DNA from: SAR116 cluster bacterium
GTDB lineage: Bacteria > Pseudomonadota > Alphaproteobacteria > Puniceispirillales > GCA-002684695
Assembly (NCBI GenBank): GCA_002684695.1
Contig: NYVQ01000060.1
Span: 23,130 to 30,176, forward strand
DNA: 7,047 nt
Reading direction: 5' to 3'
Shown: positions 1-6,220 of the stretch, one piece after another
Layout of the letters: each line of letters begins with the position of its first letter
Position numbering within the stretch: the stretch's first letter is position 1
The notes under the pieces: model-generated
The model's database searches: none
Seen by the model: only the letters and a program-made list of their open reading frames with translations
Told to the model about the DNA's origin: nothing
Position numbers and translations under genes: made by a program

Positions 1-324
1 GGAAATATTATTACTTGTGTTGTTGAAGATGTTCAGGAACAAGGACTAGATGTAGAAATTAGCGACGGTGTAAAAGGTTTTATTAGAAAAACAGAATTGT
101 CAAGAGATAGAGAAGAACAAAGACCTGACAGATTTGCTAAAGGCGATAAAGTTGATGCACAAATTACAAATGTCGATAAAAAATCAAGAAAAATTGCTCT
201 TTCTATAAAGGCTAGAGAAATTTTGGAAGAAAAGAAAGCAATGAAAGACTATGGTTCTTCAGATAGTGGAGCTACTTTAGGTGATATTCTTGGTGTTGCT
301 CTTAATGTTGATAAGAAAAAGTAA
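1..324 (+). CDS. rpsA: 30S ribosomal protein S1, C-terminal part (5' end outside window)
   Basis: The reading frame is open from base 1 to the TAA at 322-324 and gives the last 107 residues of the protein. Visible residues 1 to about 75 form an S1 (OB-fold) RNA-binding domain, with features such as GLDVEISDGVKGFI, then RFAKGDKVDAQITNVD and the closing RKIALSIKARE strand. A short tail ending TLGDILGVALNVDKKK follows, as in alphaproteobacterial S1. S1 binds mRNA on the small ribosomal subunit and helps start translation, especially on messages with weak Shine-Dalgarno sites, which are common in this window. The neighbour ihfB is the classic partner of rpsA across Proteobacteria and supports the call. 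Internal TTG codons such as the one at 97 are not starts, because the domain continues upstream of them. The full protein normally has six S1 domains; only the last is seen here. Confidence 0.95.
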   Translation, partial: GNIITCVVEDVQEQGLDVEISDGVKGFIRKTELSRDREEQRPDRFAKGDKVDAQITNVDKKSRKIALSIKAREILEEKKAMKDYGSSDSGATLGDILGVALNVDKKK

Positions 325-393
325 AGTTTTTAAAATTAGTACTATAGACTGAATGAGACTAACTGTGTTAATTTAGTAAAATAGGTATGATCT

Positions 394-672
394 ATGACAA
401 AATCAGAATTAATTACTAAACTCGCTTATAAATACCCAACTCTTTATTTAAGTGATATTGAAAAAATTGTTTTTACTATTATGGACAAAATTTCAAATAC
501 TATAATCTCCGGTAACAGAGTTGAACTTAGAGGTTTTGGAACATTTGGTATAAAAAAATTAAATGCTAGGAAAAGTAGGAATCCAAGAACTGGATCAACA
601 GTTTATGTTGAATCAAAATTAATTCCATATTTTAGAATGGGTAAAAAATTAAAAGAGCGTATAAATAATTAA
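394..672 (+). CDS. ihfB: Integration host factor subunit beta
   Basis: This 92-residue protein belongs to the HU/IHF family of DNA-bending proteins. It pairs with IHF alpha to bend DNA sharply at specific sites, acting in nucleoid structure, recombination and transcription control. The start MTKSELI is nearly the same as in well-studied IhfB proteins. Residues 46-51 (RGFGTF) are the family signature, and RNPRTG at 62-67 carries the proline (P64) that intercalates into DNA at the tip of the beta arm. The C-terminal PYFRMGKKLKERI helix is also typical, and the length fits the family (about 94 residues). The ATG at 394 has a short AGG at 383-385 as a possible ribosome binding site. The gene lies 69 nt after rpsA, an order conserved in Proteobacteria, which favours beta over alpha or HU. 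The ihfA partner is not in the window. Confidence 0.95.
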   Translation: MTKSELITKLAYKYPTLYLSDIEKIVFTIMDKISNTIISGNRVELRGFGTFGIKKLNARKSRNPRTGSTVYVESKLIPYFRMGKKLKERINN

Positions 673-678
673 TACTAA

Positions 679-906
679 ATGAGGATATTTTATAAAATTA
701 TCTCTTTTTTTCTTACTATACCCTTAATTATATTTTTTTCTATTTTTACAATATCAAATTCAAACGTAACCATCATATCATTTTGGCCCTTTGATAATGT
801 TATTATAATTCCTGTGTGGGCTTTAGCCCTTATATTTTTTATGTCAGGATTATTAATTGGATGCATATTAATTTCGTTTAATAAATATTTTAAATTTTTA
901 AAATGA
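679..906 (+). CDS. lapA: Small LapA-domain (DUF1049) inner-membrane protein
   Basis: This protein has 75 residues and two predicted membrane helices, at about residues 5-25 and 44-66. Between them is a short polar loop with the pattern ISNSNVTIISFWPFD. That layout, with an asparagine-rich turn followed by a hydrophobic strand and a second helix ending in a Gly-rich LLIG motif, matches the LapA/DUF1049 family. In E. coli, LapA acts with LapB in controlling lipopolysaccharide synthesis at the inner membrane; LapB is not seen here. The ATG is 6 nt after the ihfB stop, with no clear Shine-Dalgarno site, so translation is probably coupled to ihfB. A LapA-domain gene between ihfB and trpF is usual in Alphaproteobacteria, which supports the call despite the low-complexity sequence. 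The family assignment is fairly safe; the precise function in this organism is inferred. Confidence 0.72.
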   Translation: MRIFYKIISFFLTIPLIIFFSIFTISNSNVTIISFWPFDNVIIIPVWALALIFFMSGLLIGCILISFNKYFKFLK

Positions 907-943
907 ACAATTATTAACCAGATAAAAACTTACTTTTATTGAT

Positions 944-1573
944 ATGTTACAAATTAAAATTTGCGGTATTACAACAGAAGATTATTTGATAAAATTAATA
1001 AATCATAACGTTACTTGGGCTGGATTTGTATTCTATGAAAAATCTGTGAGAAATGTAAAGTTAGATCAAAGTAGCTTATTTAGAAAAAGTAAAAATAAAA
1101 TTGGTAGAGTTGCGCTTTTTGTAAATCCAAAAGATAAATTTTTAGAAGATGTAATAACAACCATGAAACCTGACTTAATTCAATTACACGGCTCTGAAAA
1201 CGTTGAGAGATGTTCTGATATCAGGAGAAAATTTGGTATACCAGTTATGAAAGCTTTACATATAAAAGATCAAAGTTGTTTTGAAACAGTTTTAAAGTAT
1301 GAAAATTTTGTAGATAAACTTTTATTTGATGCTAAGCTTACTAATGATAAATTGAAAGGAGAGAAAACAGAAACACTTAATTGGAATTTAATGAAGAATT
1401 ATAAAGGTAATAAAGAATGGATGCTTGCAGGAGGATTAAATCACAACAATATCTTAGAAGCAATAAAGTTGAGTGGGGCTAATTCAGTTGATATTTCAAG
1501 TGGAGTTGAAAATAGACCTGGCATAAAAAGTAATCTATTATTAAATAAATTAATTGATAAAGTAAAACCATAG
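944..1573 (+). CDS. trpF: Phosphoribosylanthranilate isomerase
   Basis: This enzyme converts N-(5'-phosphoribosyl)anthranilate to CdRP, the third step of tryptophan synthesis from chorismate, in the cytoplasm. It is a 209-residue TIM barrel. The N-terminal KICGIT (residues 5-10) holds the catalytic cysteine, C7. D129 in LLFDA is the expected general acid. LQLHG-like residues appear as IQLHG (79-83), and the phosphate-binding end shows LAGGL (161-165) and VDISSGVE (182-189) followed by PGIK. Length is normal. The loop at 137-147, which in relatives reads like PGGxGxxFDW, is here KGEKTETLNW: same length, but two of three glycines and the F and D are replaced. This is a monofunctional enzyme, not fused to TrpC. 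The ATG at 944 lies 37 nt after lapA with no evident Shine-Dalgarno site. trpB follows 23 nt downstream. Confidence 0.93.
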   Translation: MLQIKICGITTEDYLIKLINHNVTWAGFVFYEKSVRNVKLDQSSLFRKSKNKIGRVALFVNPKDKFLEDVITTMKPDLIQLHGSENVERCSDIRRKFGIPVMKALHIKDQSCFETVLKYENFVDKLLFDAKLTNDKLKGEKTETLNWNLMKNYKGNKEWMLAGGLNHNNILEAIKLSGANSVDISSGVENRPGIKSNLLLNKLIDKVKP

Positions 1574-1596
1574 TCTATTGAACTGAGTTAAATATT

Positions 1597-2823
1597 GTGA
1601 GTAGAGATAATTTGAAAAATAATTCATATAAAAATCAACCAACTGACGATGGAAAGTTTGGGAACTATGGAGGTATGTTTGTTGCTGAAACTCTAATGCC
1701 TCTAATCCTTGATGTATCAAATTCTTATAGTAAATTAAAAAATGAAATTTCATTTAGAAAAAAATTACAATATTACCAAAAACATTATATTGGACGACCG
1801 TCTCCTTTATATTTTGCTAAACGAATCACTGAATATTGTGGTGGTGCAAAAATATACTTTAAACGTGATGAGCTAAATCACACTGGAGCACATAAAATAA
1901 ATAATGTTATAGGACAAGCTTTACTTGCAAAAGAAATGGGTAAAACCAAAATAATAGCTGAAACAGGTGCGGGCCAGCATGGCGTCGCAACAGCAACAGT
2001 TTGTGCTCTTTTTAATATGGATTGCGAAGTTTTTATGGGAGAAGAAGATATTGAAAGACAAAAGCCAAATGTAGAAAGAATGCAGTTACTTGGTGCTAAA
2101 ATTATACCAGTTTCATCTGGAACTGGCACTTTAAAAGATGCAATGAATGAAGCTCTAAGGCACTGGGTCTCAAACGCTAAAACACATTTTTATATTATTG
2201 GGACAGTTGCTGGTCCACACCCCTATCCAATGATGGTTAGGGACTTTCAATCTGTTATTGGTGAAGAAGCAAAAAAACAAATTATTGAAGCCGAAAAATC
2301 TCTACCTGATAAGCTTATTGCCTGCATTGGTGGTGGGTCTAATGCTATGGGCTTATTCTATCCCTTTTTAGATGATAAAGTTGATATCATAGGTGTTGAA
2401 GCAGGAGGACAAGGTATACCCACTGGCAAACACGCCGCCTCCCTCACAGGGGGAAAACCAGGTATTTTGCATGGAAACAAGACATATTTACTTCAAAATG
2501 ATGATGGTCAGATTATTGACGCTTATTCAATATCAGCTGGCTTAGATTATCCAGGAATTGGACCTGAACACTCATGGCTAAATGATATTGGAAGAATAGA
2601 TTATAAAACATGCACAGATAAACAAGCTTTAGAGGCATTTTATCTTTGTTCACAGCTTGAAGGCATAATACCAGCTCTCGAACCTGCTCATGCACTGCAT
2701 ATTACTATGGAAGAAGCAAAAAAGATGGGTCCTGAAGAAATTATAATTATGAATATGTGTGGAAGAGGAGATAAGGATTTAAGCGCAGTTCTTCCAAAGT
2801 TAAAAAAAATGGGGAAACTTTAA
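1597..2823 (+). CDS. trpB: Tryptophan synthase beta subunit
   Basis: The beta subunit joins indole, channelled from TrpA, with L-serine to make L-tryptophan using pyridoxal phosphate. Of its 408 residues, the core from FGNYGGMFVAETLMP (21-35) onward is highly conserved. NHTGAHKIN (94-102) contains the PLP-binding lysine K100. AETGAGQHG (121-129) contains the catalytic glutamate E122. GGGSNA (245-250) binds the cofactor phosphate, and GRGDKD (389-394) closes the C-terminal end. It belongs to the standard TrpB1 type that works with TrpA, as expected from trpA 10 nt downstream. The start is a GTG at 1597 with a weak GAG at 1585-1587; it gives an N-terminal extension of about 20 residues before the conserved core, as in other alphaproteobacterial TrpB. 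No in-frame ATG lies before the core, so GTG is the best choice. A local GC-rich patch is noted separately. Confidence 0.97.
   Translation: MSRDNLKNNSYKNQPTDDGKFGNYGGMFVAETLMPLILDVSNSYSKLKNEISFRKKLQYYQKHYIGRPSPLYFAKRITEYCGGAKIYFKRDELNHTGAHKINNVIGQALLAKEMGKTKIIAETGAGQHGVATATVCALFNMDCEVFMGEEDIERQKPNVERMQLLGAKIIPVSSGTGTLKDAMNEALRHWVSNAKTHFYIIGTVAGPHPYPMMVRDFQSVIGEEAKKQIIEAEKSLPDKLIACIGGGSNAMGLFYPFLDDKVDIIGVEAGGQGIPTGKHAASLTGGKPGILHGNKTYLLQNDDGQIIDAYSISAGLDYPGIGPEHSWLNDIGRIDYKTCTDKQALEAFYLCSQLEGIIPALEPAHALHITMEEAKKMGPEEIIIMNMCGRGDKDLSAVLPKLKKMGKL
2439..2453 (+). other. GC-rich potential RNA hairpin inside trpB
   Basis: Bases 2439-2444 (CTCCCT) can pair with 2448-2453 (AGGGGG) around a 3-nt loop, giving six pairs, one of them a U-G wobble in RNA. 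It sits in a 23-nt patch (2431-2453) with 18 G/C, about 78%, against roughly 30% around it. The patch encodes the conserved residues H279 to G286 with five C-ending codons in a row, unlike the A/T-ending codons used elsewhere. No U-run follows, so it is not an intrinsic terminator. The pairing is seen; any role is speculative. Confidence 0.3.
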
Positions 2824-2833
2824 TTTAGTCAAT

Positions 2834-3661
2834 ATGAATAGAATTTCTCAATTATTTAATATATTAAAAGTTAATAATAAATCAGCTCTGGGTATTTTTA
2901 TTACAGCAGGAGATCCAGAAATGGAACTTTCTCAAAAAATTTTGAATAGTCTTCCTGATAATGGTGCAGATTTCATTGAGCTGGGAATGCCATTTTCAGA
3001 CCCTATGGCCGATGGACCAGCAATTCAGGCATCTTCATTAAGAGCACTAAAAAAAGGAATGAATCTTTCTAAGACTTTATTAATGGTTAGTAGATTTAGA
3101 AAAAAAAATACACAAACTCCAATAATTTTAATGGGCTATTTTAATCCTATATTTAGATTTGGAGTTAAAAAGTTTATTAATCAAGCTCAAGAAGCTGGAG
3201 TTGATGGATTTATTATTGTTGATTTACCCCCTGAGGAAGACGATGAGTTTTTTATACATCTTGAAAAAAGCAGTATGGACTTAATAAGGTTAATTACTCC
3301 TACAACTGATGAAAACCGCTTTAAAAAAATATTAAAGAATGCCTCAGGGTTTTTATATTATGTTTCTATAACTGGAATTACTGGAACAAAAAAAGCATCA
3401 AACAAGGATATTAAAGATGCAGTTTTAAAAATTAACAATTATTCAGATCTTCCAGTAGCAGTTGGATTTGGTATTAAATCTAAAGAGCAAGTATCAAAAT
3501 TATCTAAATACACAAATGCTATTGTTATAGGTAGTCATATAGTTAAAATAATAGAGAATTCTTCTACTAAAAATAGTGTTGCTAAAGAGAAAATAGTAGA
3601 AGATATAAATGCTGAAGTTAAAAATCTATCATTAGGTATAAAATATAGGGTTAAAATATGA
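2834..3661 (+). CDS. trpA: Tryptophan synthase alpha subunit
   Basis: The alpha subunit cleaves indole-3-glycerol phosphate to indole and glyceraldehyde 3-phosphate and passes indole to TrpB through the tunnel of the alpha2-beta2 complex. The 275-residue TIM barrel has FITAGDP at 22-28 and the active-site block IELGMPFSDPMADGPAIQ (48-65). That block contains both catalytic acids, E49 and D60, numbered almost as in Salmonella. YYVSITGITG (175-184) and VAVGFGIKS (208-216) form the substrate-phosphate loops, followed by AIVIGSHIV (229-237). The length is typical. The ATG at 2834 follows trpB by 10 nt and has no clear Shine-Dalgarno site, fitting coupled translation of the two partners. Its last four bases, ATGA, are shared with the accD start. 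Confidence 0.97.
   Translation: MNRISQLFNILKVNNKSALGIFITAGDPEMELSQKILNSLPDNGADFIELGMPFSDPMADGPAIQASSLRALKKGMNLSKTLLMVSRFRKKNTQTPIILMGYFNPIFRFGVKKFINQAQEAGVDGFIIVDLPPEEDDEFFIHLEKSSMDLIRLITPTTDENRFKKILKNASGFLYYVSITGITGTKKASNKDIKDAVLKINNYSDLPVAVGFGIKSKEQVSKLSKYTNAIVIGSHIVKIIENSSTKNSVAKEKIVEDINAEVKNLSLGIKYRVKI
3647..3661 (+). promoter_or_regulatory. accD ribosome binding site and ATGA stop/start overlap with trpA
   Basis: An AGGG at 3647-3650 lies 7 nt before the accD ATG at 3658, inside the end of trpA. The ATGA at 3658-3661 holds both the accD start and the trpA TGA stop. This arrangement usually allows terminating ribosomes to restart, so accD translation is probably coupled to trpA. The site also settles the accD start. 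Confidence 0.6.
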
Positions 3662-4509
3662 ATTGGCTTACTAAATCTGTACTCCCAAAAATTAAAGCTT
3701 TTGTAAACAAGGACGAAATTAAAGAAAACTTATGGGTTAAATGTAACTCATGTGAGCAAATGATTTTTTCAAAAGATCTATATGAAAATTTAAATATATG
3801 TACAACTTGTAATTTTCATATGCCTTTTTATCCAAAAGATAGATTAAAGTTTTTATTTGATGAAAATTCAATGGAATTGATAGATTATTCTTCTGAAAAT
3901 CAAGATATTCTTAACTTTAAAGATATAAAGAAATATTCTGACAGATTAAAACAATCAAAACTAGTTACAGAGCAAGATGATTGTATTTATTTAGCAAAAG
4001 GGAAAATTAAAAATTTTCCTGTGGTCGTTGCTGCTTTTGATTTTAGGTTTATGGGCGGATCAATGGGTAGATCTGTTGGCAATGCTTTTATTAAAGGTGT
4101 AAATGTAGCTGTTGATCAAAAATGTGCATTCATAACTATACCATCTTCGGGGGGTGCAAGGATGCAAGAAGGCATTATATCATTAATGCAAATGCCTAGA
4201 ACAATTGCTGCATTGCAGATAATTGAAGATGCTAAATTACCTCATATAGTAATTTTGTCAAATCCAACAACAGGTGGTGTTACCGCTAGCTTTGCTATGC
4301 TTGGAGATATCCATATAGCTGAACCTGGAGCAACGATTGGTTTTGCAGGTAAAAGAGTAATTGAAAAGACTGTAAAAGAAAAACTACCTGAAAATTTTCA
4401 AACTGCCGAATACCTTTTGGAACATGGAATGGTAGATATTGTTGCAAATAGGAATGAGCATAGACAAGTTTTATCTAACATTCTTGAAATTACCCTATCT
4501 AACACGTAA
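3658..4509 (+). CDS. accD: Acetyl-CoA carboxylase carboxyltransferase subunit beta
   Basis: AccD and AccA together form the carboxyltransferase that moves the carboxyl group from carboxybiotin to acetyl-CoA, giving malonyl-CoA for fatty-acid synthesis. The 283-residue protein starts with a four-cysteine zinc ribbon: C29, C32, C48 and C51. The crotonase-like carboxyltransferase fold follows, with FDFRFMGGSMG (127-137), SSGGARMQEG, SLMQMPRT and the CoA-site segment around IGFAGKRVIEKTV. GMVDIV near the C-terminus is also typical. It is slightly shorter than E. coli AccD (304 residues), mainly at the C-terminus. accA, accB and accC are not in the window. Placement between trpA and folC is the common alphaproteobacterial order. 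The start overlaps the trpA stop by 4 nt and has its own AGGG Shine-Dalgarno-like site. Confidence 0.97.
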   Translation: MNWLTKSVLPKIKAFVNKDEIKENLWVKCNSCEQMIFSKDLYENLNICTTCNFHMPFYPKDRLKFLFDENSMELIDYSSENQDILNFKDIKKYSDRLKQSKLVTEQDDCIYLAKGKIKNFPVVVAAFDFRFMGGSMGRSVGNAFIKGVNVAVDQKCAFITIPSSGGARMQEGIISLMQMPRTIAALQIIEDAKLPHIVILSNPTTGGVTASFAMLGDIHIAEPGATIGFAGKRVIEKTVKEKLPENFQTAEYLLEHGMVDIVANRNEHRQVLSNILEITLSNT

Positions 4510-4521
4510 ACCTAAAACCTT

Positions 4522-5817
4522 ATGAGTTTGTGTAAACTTGATAGTATTTTAGAAAAAATTCAAAAATACCATCCAAAATATATTGATTTAAAATTAGACA
4601 GAATGCTTAGAATTCTTAATGATTTAGATAATCCACACTTGAGTTTACCACCAACAATACATGTTGCAGGCACAAATGGGAAAGGTTCAACAATTTCTTT
4701 TCTAAGAGGAATGTTGGAAAATAATGGTTTGAGTATTCATACCTATACTTCACCACATTTAGTTAATTTTAACGAGAGAATAAGATTAAACGGCAAATTA
4801 ATTTCGGAAGAATTTTTGACAGAAATTTTAATTCGTGTTGACAAAATTAATAACGGTAAAGAAATAACATTTTTTGAAATCACTACAGCAGCAGCTTTTT
4901 TGGCATTTTCATCTATAAAAGCAGATATTCTCCTATTGGAGGTTGGTCTTGGAGGAAGACTAGATGCCACTAATGTTGTGCCAAATGTAATTGCATCTAT
5001 TATTACTGAAATCTCGTTTGATCATGAACATTTTTTAGGTAATAGTCTTTCTTCGATAGCGAGAGAGAAGTCTGGAATAATTAAATCAGGCGTTCCAGTA
5101 ATAACAATTAATCACAATGAAGAGATAAATGAAGAAATAAAGAAAATTTCAAGAAACAATAATGCTCCATTATCTGTTATAGATAAAAAAACATTTTTAA
5201 CTGAAAAAAATGGATATTCATTTATATTACATAATAATAGAATAAAGCTACCTAAACCATCACTTTTAGGTGATCATCAACTTGAGAACTCTGCTTTAGC
5301 TGTAGCATGTATAGTTTTAATTTCAAAAAAAATAGATAAAATTGAATTAAGCAGCTGTTTTGAAGGCTTAAAACATTGTGCTTGGCCTGCGAGATTGCAA
5401 ATTATAAAAGAAGGGAAATTTGTTAATATTGTTAATAATCAAAGGAGGCTAATTATATTAGATGGTGCACATAATTTATCTGGTGCAATAGCTCTAAGAA
5501 GCACACTTTCAAAAATAAATTGTGAATGGTTAATAATTTTTGGTTATTTAAAAACTAGAGACCCAATGGAATATCTAAAAATAATGATGCCCATTTCAAA
5601 AAATATTATTACTACTAATATTACTGAAAGTGTGGAAAGTTTTTCATCCAATGAACTTTTAAAATTTTCAAATTCCCTAGGGTTTAGTTCTGATAAATCG
5701 AAAGATCTAGTAGAAGCATTCAAAATATCTAAAACAAAAAATTTGAATATTTGTGTATGTGGATCATTATATTTAGCGGGCGAATTTCTGCGCTTAAATA
5801 AGACAACACCTAGCTAA
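4522..5817 (+). CDS. folC: Bifunctional folylpolyglutamate synthase / dihydrofolate synthase
   Basis: FolC is an ATP-dependent Mur-family ligase that adds glutamate to dihydropteroate, making dihydrofolate, and then lengthens the glutamate tail of reduced folates. The 431-residue protein shows the P-loop HVAGTNGKGST (47-57), the TYTSPHL loop (74-80) and LEVGLGGRLDATN (139-151). It also has the metal/ATP residues SFDHEHFLG (165-173) and REKSGI (181-186), whose K183 should be the carbamylated lysine. LLGDHQLENSALA (248-260) is the dihydropteroate-side signature. The C-terminal domain carries WPARLQ (288-293), LDGAHN (313-318) and CGSLYLAGE (413-421). Length is normal. The ATG at 4522 is 12 nt after accD with no visible Shine-Dalgarno site. 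Its 3' end overlaps the 3' end of trxA on the other strand by 8 bp. Whether both activities are kept cannot be told from sequence alone. Confidence 0.95.
   Translation: MSLCKLDSILEKIQKYHPKYIDLKLDRMLRILNDLDNPHLSLPPTIHVAGTNGKGSTISFLRGMLENNGLSIHTYTSPHLVNFNERIRLNGKLISEEFLTEILIRVDKINNGKEITFFEITTAAAFLAFSSIKADILLLEVGLGGRLDATNVVPNVIASIITEISFDHEHFLGNSLSSIAREKSGIIKSGVPVITINHNEEINEEIKKISRNNNAPLSVIDKKTFLTEKNGYSFILHNNRIKLPKPSLLGDHQLENSALAVACIVLISKKIDKIELSSCFEGLKHCAWPARLQIIKEGKFVNIVNNQRRLIILDGAHNLSGAIALRSTLSKINCEWLIIFGYLKTRDPMEYLKIMMPISKNIITTNITESVESFSSNELLKFSNSLGFSSDKSKDLVEAFKISKTKNLNICVCGSLYLAGEFLRLNKTTPS
5810..5817. other. Convergent 3' overlap of folC and trxA
   Basis: The folC stop TAA (5815-5817, plus) and the trxA stop TAG (5810-5812 read on minus) both lie in the 8-bp segment CTAGCTAA, whose core TAGCTA is its own reverse complement. 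The two coding regions therefore overlap tail to tail. No GC hairpin with a T-run is visible nearby on either strand, so each transcript must end inside the opposite gene or by a factor-dependent route. Confidence 0.9.
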
Positions 5818-6133
5818 TATTCTGTGATATCCATTCTGATAGTTGGTTTTTTGGAAGTGCACCAACTTTTTCAGCAACAACTTCGCCATTTCTAAATAAA
5901 AGAAGTGTTGGAATACCTCTAACACCATATTTTTGTGGTGTTGATGGATTTTCGTCAATATTCAATTTTGTAATTCGCACATCGCCTTCCATTTCGTCTG
6001 AAATTTCTTCAAGTGCTGGCCCAATCATTTTACATGGACCACACCATTCAGCCCAAAAATCTACTAAGGTTAAACTATCAGATTCTAGAACTTGTTTCTG
6101 GAAACTCTTGTCATCTACTTTTATTGAAGCCAT
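5810..6133 (-). CDS. trxA: Thioredoxin
   Basis: Thioredoxin is the small cytoplasmic dithiol carrier, reduced by thioredoxin reductase, that supplies electrons to ribonucleotide reductase and other targets and repairs protein disulfides. The 107-residue protein has the active site WCGPCK with C31 and C34, the buried aspartate D25 in LVDFWAEW, and the cis-proline P75 in GIPT. The C-terminal GEVVAEKVGALPKNQLSEWI helix region is also typical, and the length matches E. coli TrxA (about 108). No signal peptide is present, so it is the cytoplasmic form. The ATG at 6131-6133 is preceded by a strong AAGGA site at the proper distance. It is the first gene after a 75-nt gap that contains a plausible promoter. 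It faces folC tail to tail, as in related Alphaproteobacteria. Confidence 0.97.
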   Translation of the reverse strand: MASIKVDDKSFQKQVLESDSLTLVDFWAEWCGPCKMIGPALEEISDEMEGDVRITKLNIDENPSTPQKYGVRGIPTLLLFRNGEVVAEKVGALPKNQLSEWISQNIS

Positions 6134-6140
6134 AGGTAAT

Positions 6141-6145
6141 TCCTT
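6141..6145 (-). promoter_or_regulatory. Strong Shine-Dalgarno site of trxA
   Basis: On the minus strand AAGGA lies 7 nt before the trxA ATG. It is the clearest ribosome binding site in the window; most plus-strand genes here show none or only AGG/GAG. This suggests trxA is translated independently and well, while the plus-strand genes lean on coupling or on S1. Confidence 0.7.
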
Positions 6146-6156
6146 ATTTTTTATAT

Positions 6157-6185
6157 AATGTAATTATGACTGACGCTTAGGTCAA
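6157..6185 (-). promoter_or_regulatory. Putative sigma-70 promoter for trxA
   Basis: On the minus strand a TTGACC (6185-6180) matches five of six bases of the -35 consensus. After a 17-nt spacer comes TACATT (6162-6157), four of six for the -10 box. Transcription would start near 6150, leaving a leader of roughly 17 nt that holds the AAGGA site. The position, in the only sizeable gap on this strand, supports it. AT-rich DNA gives many chance -10 matches, so the -35 box and spacing carry the weight. Confidence 0.45.
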
Positions 6186-6190
6186 GATAG

Positions 6191-6220
6191 TTAATTTAAA
6201 TTGTTGGGTTAATTAAATTG
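6191..6220. repeat. Short near-identical AT repeat across the sbcB stop
   Basis: A 13-nt unit TTAATTTAAATTG (6191-6203) and a 12-nt unit TTAATTAAATTG (6209-6220) are separated by TTGGG. They differ by one inserted T. Because the units are themselves nearly palindromic, TTAATT and AATTAA (6211-6216) could also pair as a weak hairpin just after the sbcB stop. It has almost no G/C, so it is unlikely to be a strong terminator; it may be chance or a small duplication. Confidence 0.3.

Noticed and set aside
346..360. Direct repeat AGACT...AGACT with 10-nt spacing between rpsA and ihfB
   Set aside because: Only two 5-base units, no further copies, and no match to a known operator or to an IHF consensus site.
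386..391. TATGAT as a -10 box for ihfB
   Set aside because: It would place the transcript start inside the ihfB coding region, and there is no -35 partner at the right distance.
922..939. Inverted repeat ATAAAA/TTTTAT just before trpF, considered as an attenuator or operator
   Set aside because: Six A/T-only pairs with a 6-nt loop are expected by chance in such AT-rich DNA, and no leader peptide with tryptophan codons or competing stem is visible.
1878..2129. An 83-codon minus-strand reading frame inside trpB
   Set aside because: It is antisense to the most conserved part of TrpB and has no ribosome binding site or recognisable domain.
2440..2458. A slippery-type heptamer G GGA AAA in the trpB reading frame next to a hairpin
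   Set aside because: The hairpin lies before the heptamer, not after it, and the protein continues as normal TrpB in the same frame. Chance Gly-Lys codons explain it.
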